Part shown: positions 1-8,580 of the stretch, one piece after another
Numbering within the stretch: position 1 is the stretch's first letter
How the letters are laid out: every line of letters starts with the position of its first letter
DNA from: a virus
IMG/VR virus record: IMGVR_UViG_3300009149_010517
Location: 1 to 45,984 of that record
Direction: 5' to 3' (one strand)
Length of the DNA stretch: 45,984 nucleotides
Program-made: the position numbers and the translations under genes
The notes under the pieces: generated by a model
The model's input: the letters and a program-made list of their open reading frames with translations, nothing else
Database searches by the model: none
Told to the model about the DNA's origin: nothing

Positions 1-474
1 ATGGAATCACAAACTACTCGAATGACACTTGCTAGAGCTTTAAAGTTGAAAAATAGATTAGTCGAAAGCCTTAGAAAAACAGAAGAAAACATTAAAGAGT
101 TTAATTGTATTGCCGCATCTGCAATTGTGGTTGTAGATATAAATGAAGAATTGGCTAAAAGAAACAAATTAAGTAAACAAATTATTTCTTTAAAAGACCA
201 AATAGCACAAGCTAATATTCCTATTTTACCTAAACTTATTGAACTTCCAGAACTTAAAGCTAGTATCGCGTTTTTAAAAGCGATTCCAACTAACAATGGC
301 AAAATGTATAGCAACTCAAGATGGTCAAGCGCAACAGAGCTTTTGGATTATCAATCTCAACTTCAAAAGAAAGACATTGATGTCATGATAACGGATTGTG
401 AATCTAAAATTGATGATATGCAAGAAAGTTTAGATAATTATAATAGTTTAACAAATATTACAGTTGTTTTATAA
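1..474 (+). CDS. hypothetical coiled-coil protein, possibly 5' truncated
   Basis: The frame is open from the first base of the window and stops with TAA, giving 157 residues. An ATG sits at base 1, but its ribosome binding site would lie outside the window, so the true start may be further upstream. The protein is charged and mostly helical. Residues 8-72 and about 120-150 look like coiled coil, separated by a short proline-containing segment. The opening (TLARALKLKNRLVESL) recalls the start of DIP1984/septicolysin-type small helical proteins, but the match is too weak to name it. No catalytic motif, signal peptide or membrane segment is visible. The function is unknown. Confidence 0.6.
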   Translation: MESQTTRMTLARALKLKNRLVESLRKTEENIKEFNCIAASAIVVVDINEELAKRNKLSKQIISLKDQIAQANIPILPKLIELPELKASIAFLKAIPTNNGKMYSNSRWSSATELLDYQSQLQKKDIDVMITDCESKIDDMQESLDNYNSLTNITVVL

Positions 475-727
475 ATATAAATTTTAGAGCATGAGGAATT
501 ATCAAAGAGTCATTAAAAAAGAGATGACCGCTATTAAATATAGCAACCTTCTAGATGATTTTGTTTATGATTTCTTAATATAAGATATAAAATTCAAAAT
601 AGAAGATTTAAATTGTAAATTTTAAAACTTGTCCTTTTTGTCTTTTTTTTTCTTATTCTTTTTTAATCTTCATGTTCTATTTTTTAAAAAAAGAAAATCT
701 AATAGAAATAACATATAAGGAGTTCTA

Positions 728-1114
728 ATGATTAATATTCGAAAGATGGAAACGTTTTTAGCAGATGATGGACGTAAGCTTGAAATTTTTACAAAACAAG
801 GAGAAACAGAGGCTATTGAAGGACAAACAGTTCCACAAAAAACTAAAGAAGAAGATGCAAATATTATTTTTGTAGGCGTTGCTTCTGTTATGACAGAAGA
901 AGGCCCAAGAGAAATTAAATTTCAAATTAAAGAAGTAGCAACTGTTGAAGAAGCTTTTAACGCATATCATGATTGTGCTAATAAAACTGTTCAAGAACTT
1001 AAAGAAAAAATACAACAACAACAAATGCAACAAGATAATAAAATTGTCACTGCTGGAGCAGGAGCATTAGACGCGCTGGATGAAGAAGCCAAACAAGGTA
1101 ATTTAATTTTATAA
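728..1114 (+). CDS. hypothetical acidic protein
   Basis: This is a 128-residue protein with a good start: AAGGAG at 718-723 lies just upstream of the ATG. Residues 1-75 look like a small alpha/beta domain. The rest is a Gln/Lys-rich helix (about residues 88-105) and a short Ala/Gly tail. I do not recognise the family. The next gene starts one base after the stop, so the two are probably co-transcribed. An AT-rich leader of 253 bases (475-727) precedes it. That leader holds long T runs and no gene that I can see. A - strand frame across the same bases is only its shadow. Confidence 0.7.
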   Translation: MINIRKMETFLADDGRKLEIFTKQGETEAIEGQTVPQKTKEEDANIIFVGVASVMTEEGPREIKFQIKEVATVEEAFNAYHDCANKTVQELKEKIQQQQMQQDNKIVTAGAGALDALDEEAKQGNLIL

Positions 1115-1115
1115 A

Positions 1116-1481
1116 ATGTTTAATAACAATAACAATAACAATAAAGACATGTGCAATTCTTTGAAAGAAACTCTACAATGGATGCAAGACCATGTAGTTT
1201 TTTTGAAGTCTATGATCGAGTCTATGGATATGGCTTTAGATTATCATCCTACTTATAGCAAGAAAACAAAACAAGAAAAAGGAAAAATTTTAGATGAACT
1301 AGCAAGAGATTTTAAAATTTTAGTAAGGAAAGTTCAACTTTTTAAAGAAAAAATTTCTTTTGTAGATGATGCGTTGCCAGCAATTTTATATTTAGATGAA
1401 CTTAATGATTATTGTAGTGTAATTGGTTCTTTTTTAGATAAAGCCGAAACAACAGGATTATTACCTGATGAGTTTAAATAA
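1116..1481 (+). CDS. hypothetical helical protein
   Basis: This encodes 121 residues, with the ATG one base after the preceding stop, which suggests translational coupling. The N-terminus is a run of asparagines made by a tandem AACAAT-type repeat, followed by a helical, charged protein with no motif I recognise. It contains no membrane segment. It sits in a run of small unknown genes leading to the VWA protein. The function is unknown. Confidence 0.6.
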   Translation: MFNNNNNNNKDMCNSLKETLQWMQDHVVFLKSMIESMDMALDYHPTYSKKTKQEKGKILDELARDFKILVRKVQLFKEKISFVDDALPAILYLDELNDYCSVIGSFLDKAETTGLLPDEFK

Positions 1482-1492
1482 AGTTATATTAT

Positions 1493-2149
1493 ATGTTAAA
1501 TATAAATAAAAATCTTTATTTTCCTCACATACAGCGACTAACAATCAATGAGAGTAGTAAAAAAGATTGTTGGCTTCTGAATTGGAAAAATAAATTGTTT
1601 ATGTTAAATTGGGATAAACATGAACAAAACATAAAAAAACAATTTTATTATAAAGAGAATACTCCACCTATTCCAGAGTTTTATGATAATATGCTTAATA
1701 AATTATTATTTGCTCCTACATATAAAAACTTAGTCGCTATCAGAAAACATTGTTGGCAAGCTTTGTTAGAACTTAATATTACTGACGAATCTAGCAAATC
1801 ATTATTAAAAGAAACCACAATGATTCCTTGTGTAGCTTTTGTTAAAACTGCTTTTCTAATTCTAGCTGATTCTATCTTTGGCAACGAAAATGAGCCATAT
1901 TCAAAAGATTATTCTTTAAAAGTTATAGCTTTTCATTCTATGTTATATAAGTTTTGGTGCTTTCAAGTTAAGCCTGAATTGATATGTAGATATGCAGGAT
2001 TAGAAGAGTTGTCGTCTCGTAATAATATTATGCAGTCTCTTAATAAATCTGAACACAAAGAAATCAACGTGTTTTTAGCAGCAATACAAAAACATCAAAA
2101 AACGATACAAGTAACGAAAGGACAAACCCATGTCAAAAAGAAAAATTAA
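1493..2149 (+). CDS. hypothetical protein
   Basis: This is a 218-residue protein rich in Trp, Lys and Asn with no recognisable domain. Residues 110-150 are the most hydrophobic, but no segment is convincingly membrane-spanning. Its 3' end overlaps the next gene (VWA protein) by 20 bases, and that gene's ribosome binding site lies inside this one, so the pair is probably translationally coupled. The SD sequence for this gene is poor. The coupling makes a shared role with the VWA protein possible, but that is only inference. Confidence 0.6.
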   Translation: MLNINKNLYFPHIQRLTINESSKKDCWLLNWKNKLFMLNWDKHEQNIKKQFYYKENTPPIPEFYDNMLNKLLFAPTYKNLVAIRKHCWQALLELNITDESSKSLLKETTMIPCVAFVKTAFLILADSIFGNENEPYSKDYSLKVIAFHSMLYKFWCFQVKPELICRYAGLEELSSRNNIMQSLNKSEHKEINVFLAAIQKHQKTIQVTKGQTHVKKKN

Positions 2150-2840
2150 TCATTATCTACTTATTTTAGATAAAAGTGGTTCAATGCAATCAGTAAAAAA
2201 TGAAGCCATTGCTGGTTTTAATGAACAGGTTCAAACAATTAAAGACTTAACAAGAAAATACCCTAAACAAGAATTTAAAGTATCATTAGTGACTTTTAAC
2301 CATGAAGTAGATACTGTTTTTATGAATCAACAAGCTGAAGAATTAGAAGAGCTTAAAAAATCTCATTATAATCCTGATGGTATGACTGCTCTTTATGATG
2401 CTATTGGTTTAAGTACAAGTTCTTTAAAAAACGAAATAGAAGACGAATTAAAAAAAGAAGATGTTAAAATTATTGTAAGCATTTTTACTGATGGTTATGA
2501 AAATAGTTCTAAAGAATATAAAATATCTGATATTGCTGAATCTATTGAAGCTTTAAAAAAAACAAAGAAATGGATTTTTACATATATTGGAACCAATCAA
2601 GATGTTGTAGCTGTTGCTAAAAAAATGAATGTGGCAACAGGAAATGTTGGCATTTACAATGTTGGCAAAATCGGAACACAATCTGCTTTTAGATCTGCAT
2701 CACAATCAATATCTAATTATGCTCAAGCTAGATCAGTGATGGATAAAACAGCTCTAGATAACGCAGGAGAAAATATGATGGAGTCTTGGGATAAAGATTA
2801 TGCTAAGGAAGAAAAAGCATTAGAGGAAGACGAGAAATAA
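2130..2840 (+). CDS. von Willebrand factor A (VWA) domain protein
   Basis: The 236-residue protein is almost entirely one VWA domain. The metal-binding MIDAS site is complete: DKSGS at residues 14-18, a Thr at 86 in GMTALYD, and an Asp at 121 in FTDGYEN. VWA domains bind a divalent metal and mediate protein-protein contacts. In phages, related stand-alone proteins resemble TerY/YfbK-type VWA proteins and their function is unproven. AAAGGA at about 2117 sits a normal distance from the ATG. There is no signal peptide, so it is probably cytoplasmic. The C-terminal 40 residues are charged and helical. I am confident of the domain but not of its role. Confidence 0.9.
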   Translation: MSKRKINHYLLILDKSGSMQSVKNEAIAGFNEQVQTIKDLTRKYPKQEFKVSLVTFNHEVDTVFMNQQAEELEELKKSHYNPDGMTALYDAIGLSTSSLKNEIEDELKKEDVKIIVSIFTDGYENSSKEYKISDIAESIEALKKTKKWIFTYIGTNQDVVAVAKKMNVATGNVGIYNVGKIGTQSAFRSASQSISNYAQARSVMDKTALDNAGENMMESWDKDYAKEEKALEEDEK

Positions 2841-2857
2841 ATTTTTAATATGTGAGA

Positions 2858-2947
2858 GGAAAGTAAATTGAAAGTGGTTTCAATCCCGTCTTGAAAACGG
2901 GAAGAACTGTTCTAAAACAGTTTGAGGATCGTGCCCTCTGCTTTCCG
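2858..2947 (+). tRNA. tRNA-Ser (anticodon TGA)
   Basis: The acceptor strands GGAAAGT (2858-2864) and GCTTTCC (2940-2946) pair, with G2947 as discriminator. The D arm pairs ATTG with CAAT. The anticodon arm is CCCGT-CTTGAAA-ACGGG, which puts TGA at 2892-2894 (reads UCA). A long variable arm (AACTGTT/AACAGTT) fits a type II serine tRNA. The T arm is short and odd: a 4-bp stem GAGG/CCTC with loop ATCGTGC instead of the usual TTCRANN. A T run follows and may terminate transcription. It stands apart from the main tRNA cluster. Confidence 0.85.
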
Positions 2948-2995
2948 TTTTTTTATAAATTGTCTATAACATTTCAATTATTATAGCGTCAAATG

Positions 2996-3592
2996 TTATT
3001 TTAATGACCTAACAATAGCAACTAATTCTTTTGATCTATTGCCAACTTGATTATACCATTTAGAATCTATCATTTCTAATGCAGCTTTTTCATAATTCTT
3101 ATTATAAATTGCTTTTTTAAATTTTACAAAATAATTAAATTTTGTAATGCCCATATTATAAATCATATTTACAATAACTTCTTGTATTTTTTGAGGTAGA
3201 CTATTGAAATGATCTATATTTTGTTTTGCTTGACAGATAGCTATAGTTACATCATTATGAAACAATATCTCTATTTGTTTTTTTGTAAGAGCTTTTTGTC
3301 CATTTAAAACTAGTGTATAATGTTGACCTATTTTAGAAGGAGCGTCTTTTCTGTGTAAGTTAAAACCAATGCCTATTGTGGGCGTCCCAGTAGAGTCCAG
3401 ATAAACTTTTTCTCTGTATCCTTCATGTTGCCTAATTAAAACTTTTGTTGCATTACAAAGCGAATATGGAGGTTTAGGGTCTTTAATAGAATGTTTTTTG
3501 TTCACGACATCTAATTGTTTAGTGTCTGTATCAAAATTTGTACATAATAACGATATTATAGAAACAATTATTGATATTCTTTTAAAATTCAT
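2996..3592 (-). CDS. phage lysozyme (endolysin), GH24 muramidase
   Basis: This 198-residue protein carries the T4-lysozyme (GH24) active-site pattern. The likely catalytic Glu is E57 in RQHEGYR, Asp is D66 in YLDSTG, and Thr is T72 in TPTIGIGFNL, with the 9- and 6-residue spacings of T4 E11/D20/T26. It cleaves the MurNAc-GlcNAc bond of peptidoglycan and would release progeny. A hydrophobic N-terminus (residues 5-18), longer than in T4 lysozyme, could be a signal peptide or a signal-anchor-release segment, which would allow export without a classical holin. It lies opposite to its neighbours, so it must have its own promoter. No strong SD is seen. Confidence 0.9.
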   Translation of the reverse strand: MNFKRISIIVSIISLLCTNFDTDTKQLDVVNKKHSIKDPKPPYSLCNATKVLIRQHEGYREKVYLDSTGTPTIGIGFNLHRKDAPSKIGQHYTLVLNGQKALTKKQIEILFHNDVTIAICQAKQNIDHFNSLPQKIQEVIVNMIYNMGITKFNYFVKFKKAIYNKNYEKAALEMIDSKWYNQVGNRSKELVAIVRSLK

Positions 3593-3662
3593 TTTATGTG
3601 TCTTTGAAAAAAGATATTATATTGAAGTAAATATAATAATGATATTCTTTTAGGAGAAAAAT

Positions 3663-3971
3663 ATGCCGCTAGATGAGGAATTATACAAATTAGCTATTGA
3701 TTTTGCTGAGAATATATATAAAGATATATATTTATATCAAACAGGAGTTAAAAAAGAATTAACAGAAGAGACTTCATCATATTATACAGATATTAAAAAT
3801 TGGGGTTGGTTTGATCAATTTAATATTGAAGAAGAAAAAGCTCATAATATTTACATTACTATTATTGCCATGACTAAATACAGACATTTGCGTTGGAAAA
3901 AAGCGCATCCTCCTAAAGAAAAATTATCAAAATGGGAAAAAGTTGTTGGCAAAAGAGCAAGAAAAGCATAA
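3663..3971 (+). CDS. hypothetical protein
   Basis: The gene encodes 102 residues with a clear SD (AGGAG at 3652-3656) before the ATG. The protein is rich in Tyr, Trp and Lys, with a basic C-terminus (ending KRARKA) that could bind nucleic acid. No domain is recognised. It is a single + strand gene between two - strand genes and converges with the NAPRTase gene only 6 bases away. AT-rich promoter-like sequence (TATAAT at 3632-3637, with TTGAAA at 3604-3609 at a poor 22-base spacing) lies upstream. Confidence 0.65.
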   Translation: MPLDEELYKLAIDFAENIYKDIYLYQTGVKKELTEETSSYYTDIKNWGWFDQFNIEEEKAHNIYITIIAMTKYRHLRWKKAHPPKEKLSKWEKVVGKRARKA

Positions 3972-3977
3972 TTTTCT

Positions 3978-5150
3978 TTAGATCATTAGAGTCTTTTTGC
4001 ATAAAGCAATAGTTTCTTTTTCTCCAGTGTGTTTTCCTGTGCTATCTGATAATTTACATGTATTTACCCATGAACCGTTTAAACTTTTTACCTTAGTCAT
4101 TTTTATAACCATATTTAAAGATGGAACTCCAACATCATTAGTTAGCCAAGTTCCTATGCCAAAAGAGTATTTGATTTTATTGCAGCAAAAATTACCTATT
4201 TTTTGAATTTGATTTATATGATTGATCCCATCGCTAAATGCTATTGTTTTGCTTAAAGGATCAATATTTAGCTTATTATAGTGTTGTATCATACTTTTGG
4301 CAAAAGCAATCGGATCACCGCTATCTTGTCTTACTCCATCAAAAAGTTTAGCGTATTTTGTTGTGAATGAGCGAAGAAAAACATTTGTTGTAAAGGTATC
4401 AGGTAATGCTATACCTAACTCTCCTTGATAAATATCTATCCATTTCTCAAGAGATAATGAATTAGCTGCGGTAAAACCATACTTTGCAGCATGGAACATA
4501 AACCATTCATGTGCTTGCGTTCCGATGGGTTTAATATTATATTTTTTTGCAAAATATAAATTACTCGTTCCAACTAAAGATTTATTTGTAATCAATTCTT
4601 TTAATGCTATGTCTTGTGTATGAAAAGAATATCTTCTTCTTGTGCCGAATTCAGCATATGCATGAGCATCGACAAGATACGAAGCCTTTTGTTTTATTCT
4701 TTTCTTTGCTGTTTTTATGTGAATCTCTTGTTCTGAATCAGAATATGTCATTTTATAGAAAAGCTCACTTATCATAGCCATCAAAGGGACTTCCCACAAA
4801 ATAGTACGATACCATGGACCTGTAACTTTTACATTTATGCCAGATCCTTTTTGCTCAACATTAACTTCATTAGAGTTATATCTATATCCTGATAAAAAAT
4901 CTAAATATGTTCTTTTAAGATAAGGGCATTTTTGGGACAGAAAATCTTTTTCTTCCTTAAGCAAAGAAAGACTCTCCATTTTTTTTATTTGTGTTTTTAA
5001 TTCTTTTGCAAAATTTAAAGGAAATTCGATTTTATCTCTGCAAAACAGTTGATATTCTACATCTTCATCGGGATAGAGGAGGAATGTTGCTTGTTGCATT
5101 GATAACTTATAAAGGTCTTGATCTAACATAGAGTTAATGATAGTTTTCAT
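3978..5150 (-). CDS. pncB: nicotinate phosphoribosyltransferase
   Basis: This 390-residue protein is close to the length of bacterial PncB (about 400). It converts nicotinate and PRPP to nicotinate mononucleotide in the Preiss-Handler route of NAD salvage. Family hallmarks are present: N-terminal MLDQDLYKLSMQQ, the FGTRRR motif at 168-173, GTSN at 194-197, the histidine of AHEWF (H214, the position phosphorylated in PncB), DTFTTNVFL near 251, and GVRQDSGDP at 272-280. It is on the - strand like the lysozyme gene, and diverges from the sigma-factor gene across a 119-base spacer. Phages use NAD-salvage genes to sustain NAD during infection or to repair NAD loss caused by host defences. Confidence 0.93.
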   Translation of the reverse strand: MKTIINSMLDQDLYKLSMQQATFLLYPDEDVEYQLFCRDKIEFPLNFAKELKTQIKKMESLSLLKEEKDFLSQKCPYLKRTYLDFLSGYRYNSNEVNVEQKGSGINVKVTGPWYRTILWEVPLMAMISELFYKMTYSDSEQEIHIKTAKKRIKQKASYLVDAHAYAEFGTRRRYSFHTQDIALKELITNKSLVGTSNLYFAKKYNIKPIGTQAHEWFMFHAAKYGFTAANSLSLEKWIDIYQGELGIALPDTFTTNVFLRSFTTKYAKLFDGVRQDSGDPIAFAKSMIQHYNKLNIDPLSKTIAFSDGINHINQIQKIGNFCCNKIKYSFGIGTWLTNDVGVPSLNMVIKMTKVKSLNGSWVNTCKLSDSTGKHTGEKETIALCKKTLMI

Positions 5151-5180
5151 TTTTTTCTTTTCTAAAAAGTGATATTTATT

Positions 5181-5209
5181 TTGATTTTGTGTTATAAAAA
5201 TAAGATAAT
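5181..5209 (+). promoter_or_regulatory. sigma70-type promoter for the phage sigma-factor gene
   Basis: A -35 box TTGATT (5181-5186) and a -10 box GATAAT (5204-5209) are separated by exactly 17 bases. This is close to the host housekeeping consensus. It lies 60 bases upstream of the sigma-factor start, as expected for a gene switched on early by host polymerase. Confidence 0.6.
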
Positions 5210-5269
5210 ATATGTAGGAACTACATAATTATAGGTAATATTATAAAAAAAGAGTTAAAAATTATTATT

Positions 5270-6106
5270 ATGAATAAAAAAAAACTAGAAAAAATAAAAA
5301 TACAAAAAGTGTGGAATAGTTTTTTAAAAAAAAGAACAAAAAAATTAAAAAACAATCTTGTTGAATATTATTATAGTTATGTCTTAAAAATTGCAGGTAA
5401 AATGGTTTCTAACTTCAATTTTAAATTTACACAAAATGAATTAGCTTCTTTGGGATTAGATGGATTATATAAAGCAATTGATAAATATGATCGCACAAAA
5501 CAAACAAAATTTGAAACATATGCTTATTATAAAATCAAAGGAGCAATTATAGATGGACTAAGAGCTGAAGATTGGATTCCTAGAAGTGTAAAATTAAGAC
5601 AAAAATCTTTAGAACAAACACAACATAAAATAGAAGCAGAATGTGGACATAAGGCATATGAAACAACCGTACTAGAAAATAGTTCAATGAATGTTAACGA
5701 TTATCATAAAAATCAAAAAAAATATCATGCTGTTTATACTTCTAGTTTAGAAAAAACAGTTTCTACAGAAATAAATGATAATGAAAATAAAAAAGATTTT
5801 AATGAACATTTACAATCTAAAGACACATCTCCTGAAGGGGATGCAATAAGAAAAGAATTTTTTAGCAAATTAATGGGAAAAGATTTTAGTGATTTTGAAC
5901 GAATTGTAATATATTATCATTATTATGAATCGTTAACAATGAAAGCTATATCAGAAAAATTTGAACTTTCTGCATGCAGAATGTCACAGTTACATCGTAA
6001 AATATTAAAAAAATTACAAAATAAAATTCAAAAAAATCCTACTTATTTTAGTACAGAAATTCTTTGTGAAATAAATTCTGTAAATAATAAAAACATTATT
6101 TTTTAA
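5270..6106 (+). CDS. FliA/WhiG-like RNA polymerase sigma factor
   Basis: This 278-residue protein shows a sigma-28-like layout. Region 2 runs from about residue 28 to 98 and includes LGLDGLYKAIDKYD and FETYAYYKIKGAIIDGLR. It is followed by the characteristic DWIPRSVK motif (101-108) of the FliA/WhiG/SigB group. A diverged linker follows, and a region 4 helix-turn-helix lies near residues 205-250, with LTMKAISEKFELS and RMSQLHRKILKKL. It should direct host RNA polymerase to phage promoters, probably for middle or late genes. The Lys-rich N-terminal 25 residues are extra. A host-type promoter precedes it. Confidence 0.9.
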   Translation: MNKKKLEKIKIQKVWNSFLKKRTKKLKNNLVEYYYSYVLKIAGKMVSNFNFKFTQNELASLGLDGLYKAIDKYDRTKQTKFETYAYYKIKGAIIDGLRAEDWIPRSVKLRQKSLEQTQHKIEAECGHKAYETTVLENSSMNVNDYHKNQKKYHAVYTSSLEKTVSTEINDNENKKDFNEHLQSKDTSPEGDAIRKEFFSKLMGKDFSDFERIVIYYHYYESLTMKAISEKFELSACRMSQLHRKILKKLQNKIQKNPTYFSTEILCEINSVNNKNIIF

Positions 6107-6120
6107 GAAAGATTACAATA

Positions 6121-7101
6121 ATGTTATCAGTTATTAAAAAAGGAATTATACAATCTAATAAAGACTACTATCTATCTTTTCCAGATATTGTAAAAAGTAA
6201 ACAAAATCATAATTATTATTTGGTTTATAGATCAGGAAATGCACATCATCCTGTAAGTTCTTCTTTATGTTTATTTGTTTCCAATGATCAATGCAAAACA
6301 TGGAATAAAATGGATAGCGTTGGTGCTTCTTTATTTAGCATTGGTTTTGTTTGGAATTGTCCTAGATTCAGTTTTAAAGAGAACAAAAAGTTAGTCATTT
6401 TTTGTGACACTAAAAATCATACTGAAGAAAGAAAAGCAACGTTTAAAATCGTTTCTTTAGATGTTGATGAGCATGAGCAACAAGCACAATTAAAAAACAT
6501 GTCTTTAACTGAAATAAACGGCATGGTCCCTGATAGATTGGTTAATTTTCAAAATAAAGTTTTATTTTGTGTTCATAAAAGAGATAAACATATTAACAAT
6601 TTAATTGAAATAGTCTATTGGTCAAGAGATAATGGCAAGACTTTTCATGATTGTAATTTAATGGCAAAAGAAAAAGATAAAGATTTTTGTGAAGCTTCTA
6701 TTGTTAATTATAATGATAAGTGTCTTTATGCATATCTAAGAGAAAACACAAAACAAATTAGACCTATGTATTTATCTAAAAGCTTAGATGGTATAAATTG
6801 GGATAAACCCAAAGAATTATCATTTTATGGGCACAGACCAACTGTTAATGTGATTTCTAAATATGAAATAATGGGAACTTATAGAGATACTTCTCAAATA
6901 GCTGTTTGTTGGTTTATTCACAATTTAAAAACAAATAAAATTTCTACTGGAATAATAGATACTGAAAGAAAAGAAAATATATTTAATTTTGGTTATTCGA
7001 GCTTTGTTCAGCTTGATATTGATTTATTTTATTGTGTTTATTATATTAAAAACACGCAACAAAAACCCTTAATAAAGTATGCTTTATTAAAAAGGAATTA
7101 A
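6121..7101 (+). CDS. sialidase-fold (BNR/Asp-box) beta-propeller protein
   Basis: The 326-residue protein contains repeated Asp-box/BNR-like turns: SNDQCKTW near residue 59, SRDNGKTF near 165 and SLDGINW near 225. It also has the FPDIVKSKQNHNYYLVYR type of opening blade seen in exo-alpha-sialidase-superfamily proteins. It probably forms a six-bladed propeller that binds or cleaves glycans. I cannot confirm the Arg triad of true sialidases. There is no signal peptide. It follows the sigma-factor gene by 14 bases and may share its transcript. It could act in the virion on host-surface sugar or on host glycans inside the cell. Confidence 0.7.
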   Translation: MLSVIKKGIIQSNKDYYLSFPDIVKSKQNHNYYLVYRSGNAHHPVSSSLCLFVSNDQCKTWNKMDSVGASLFSIGFVWNCPRFSFKENKKLVIFCDTKNHTEERKATFKIVSLDVDEHEQQAQLKNMSLTEINGMVPDRLVNFQNKVLFCVHKRDKHINNLIEIVYWSRDNGKTFHDCNLMAKEKDKDFCEASIVNYNDKCLYAYLRENTKQIRPMYLSKSLDGINWDKPKELSFYGHRPTVNVISKYEIMGTYRDTSQIAVCWFIHNLKTNKISTGIIDTERKENIFNFGYSSFVQLDIDLFYCVYYIKNTQQKPLIKYALLKRN

Positions 7102-7112
7102 GAATTTAAACA

Positions 7113-7709
7113 ATGACAAATATATTAAATAATCCTGTATTGGTTCTTAACAAAAGTTGGATACCTATTAGAATAGAAACAGTTAGATCAGCTATTGAAA
7201 GATTATTTTCTGCAAGAGCTGTAGCTATAGATGAAGAATTTTATCAAACATATACTTGGGAAGAATGGTTGCTCTCGTATAGCTTGTCTAGAGAAGTAGA
7301 GTGGACATTCCCATATAAATTCATTAATGCAGTTCATATAAATATTAGACTTCCTGAAGTTGTTTTATTAGTTAAATATAATAAAATTCCTCAAGTTCCT
7401 GTTCGGTTAACAAGAAAAAATTTATTGATAAGAGATTCTTATATGTGTCAATATTCAGGAAAAAAACTTAAAACTAACGAAGCTACTGTAGATCATGTAA
7501 TTCCTAAATCAAGAGGAGGAAAAACCGTTTGGAATAATGTTGTAATTTCTACAAAAGAAATTAATTCTAAAAAAGGGAACAAAACTCTTAAAGAATTTGG
7601 AATGGCTTTATTAAAAAAACCCAAAACTCCAATTTGGAATCCTGTATATACAGCAGGATCTTTAATAACAAGACCTAAATCATGGAGTAAATTTCTAAAA
7701 GAAAAATGA
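7113..7709 (+). CDS. HNH endonuclease
   Basis: The protein has 198 residues. The N-terminal 100 residues match the leader common in this HNH family (VLNKSWIPIRIETVRSAIE). The HNH nuclease core follows: DH at 127-128 in VDHVIPKSRGG, and Asn at 141-142 in WNNVV. Only one Cys (C112) remains where many relatives have a CxxC zinc knuckle. These proteins nick or cut DNA and occur in phages near packaging genes or as free-standing mobile elements. The stop overlaps the next ATG as ATGA, so the two genes are coupled. Confidence 0.9.
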   Translation: MTNILNNPVLVLNKSWIPIRIETVRSAIERLFSARAVAIDEEFYQTYTWEEWLLSYSLSREVEWTFPYKFINAVHINIRLPEVVLLVKYNKIPQVPVRLTRKNLLIRDSYMCQYSGKKLKTNEATVDHVIPKSRGGKTVWNNVVISTKEINSKKGNKTLKEFGMALLKKPKTPIWNPVYTAGSLITRPKSWSKFLKEK

Positions 7710-8422
7710 TATATAAAAGATTAAAACATATAGCTGTTAATAGAAGATCTACATTAAGATCTTGGTCAAATAAAATGGACAATATCCCTGTTTTTATATT
7801 GGGGAATGCTCCTTCTCTATCTGACCAGCCTATTTATTTATTAGAGCCTTATTTTACAATAGGTATTAATAGAAGTTTTAGAATGTTAGATACTACTATA
7901 TTAATATGGCAAGATATAGAGCTCTGGTCAACAGAAAGAAAAATATTACCTAAATTAAATGCTATTAAATATAGTAGGAATGTAGCAGATCCAGATAATA
8001 TTGCATATCATTTTAGATTATCTACAGGACATTATAAAATTCCTATAGATGCTAATATTTTACATGGGAGAGGAAGTTCTGGACCTTTAGCTTTCCAATT
8101 GGCTTGTTTATTAGGAGCTAATCCAATCGTCTTTTTAGGATATGACTGTCAATATAGAGGCGGAAAAACAGACTTTTGGGGTAAAAATCGTTTTCATAAA
8201 TCTCATACTTTAAGGAACTGTTCTCGTGGGCAAACGTGGATTAAAGAAATAAACGAAAAACAAACCAAAAAACATATTATTAATTGTTCAGATACAGATG
8301 CTTTTGGGGAAAGAAGATCGTTAGTTGATGTTGTTAGTGAAGTTAAATCTAAATATGATGGCATTGGTCGAGAATATTTTTATAAAAAACTATTTGATAT
8401 AAAAGAATTAAAGAAAAAGTAG
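7706..8422 (+). CDS. MptE/DUF115-like protein (glycosyl- or phosphotransferase-like)
   Basis: The 238-residue protein has a Rossmann-like start, VFILGNAPSLSD, matching the GNGPSL motif of the DUF115/6-hydroxymethylpterin-diphosphokinase MptE-like and sialyltransferase-like superfamily. A second conserved part is GRGSSGPLAFQLACLLGA with VFLGYDC after it. Phages often carry such proteins, and their substrates are unknown. With the sialidase-like gene two genes upstream, a role in sugar or nucleotide-sugar chemistry is plausible but unproven. Translation is coupled to the HNH gene by the ATGA overlap. Confidence 0.7.
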   Translation: MIYKRLKHIAVNRRSTLRSWSNKMDNIPVFILGNAPSLSDQPIYLLEPYFTIGINRSFRMLDTTILIWQDIELWSTERKILPKLNAIKYSRNVADPDNIAYHFRLSTGHYKIPIDANILHGRGSSGPLAFQLACLLGANPIVFLGYDCQYRGGKTDFWGKNRFHKSHTLRNCSRGQTWIKEINEKQTKKHIINCSDTDAFGERRSLVDVVSEVKSKYDGIGREYFYKKLFDIKELKKK

Positions 8423-8509
8423 CAATTATATATGGCTAAGTGATTGAATATAATTTTATACTATTAAATAGAGATTAATAAATCTTAATATTTTTTTATA
8501 GACAACTTC

Positions 8510-8521
8510 TTGTTGCAACAA
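8510..8521. promoter_or_regulatory. 12-bp perfect palindrome upstream of the reductase gene
   Basis: TTGTTGCAACAA is a perfect inverted repeat, in the 158-base gap before the ribonucleotide-reductase gene. A small AGATT/AATCT hairpin lies at about 8472-8485. The palindrome could be an operator for a dimeric regulator. No other copies were noticed, so this is a weak call. Confidence 0.3.
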
Positions 8522-8580
8522 AGAGTTATATTTTTTAAAAAATAATATATTTTAAAACAGGAGGATAACAATAGTAATAT

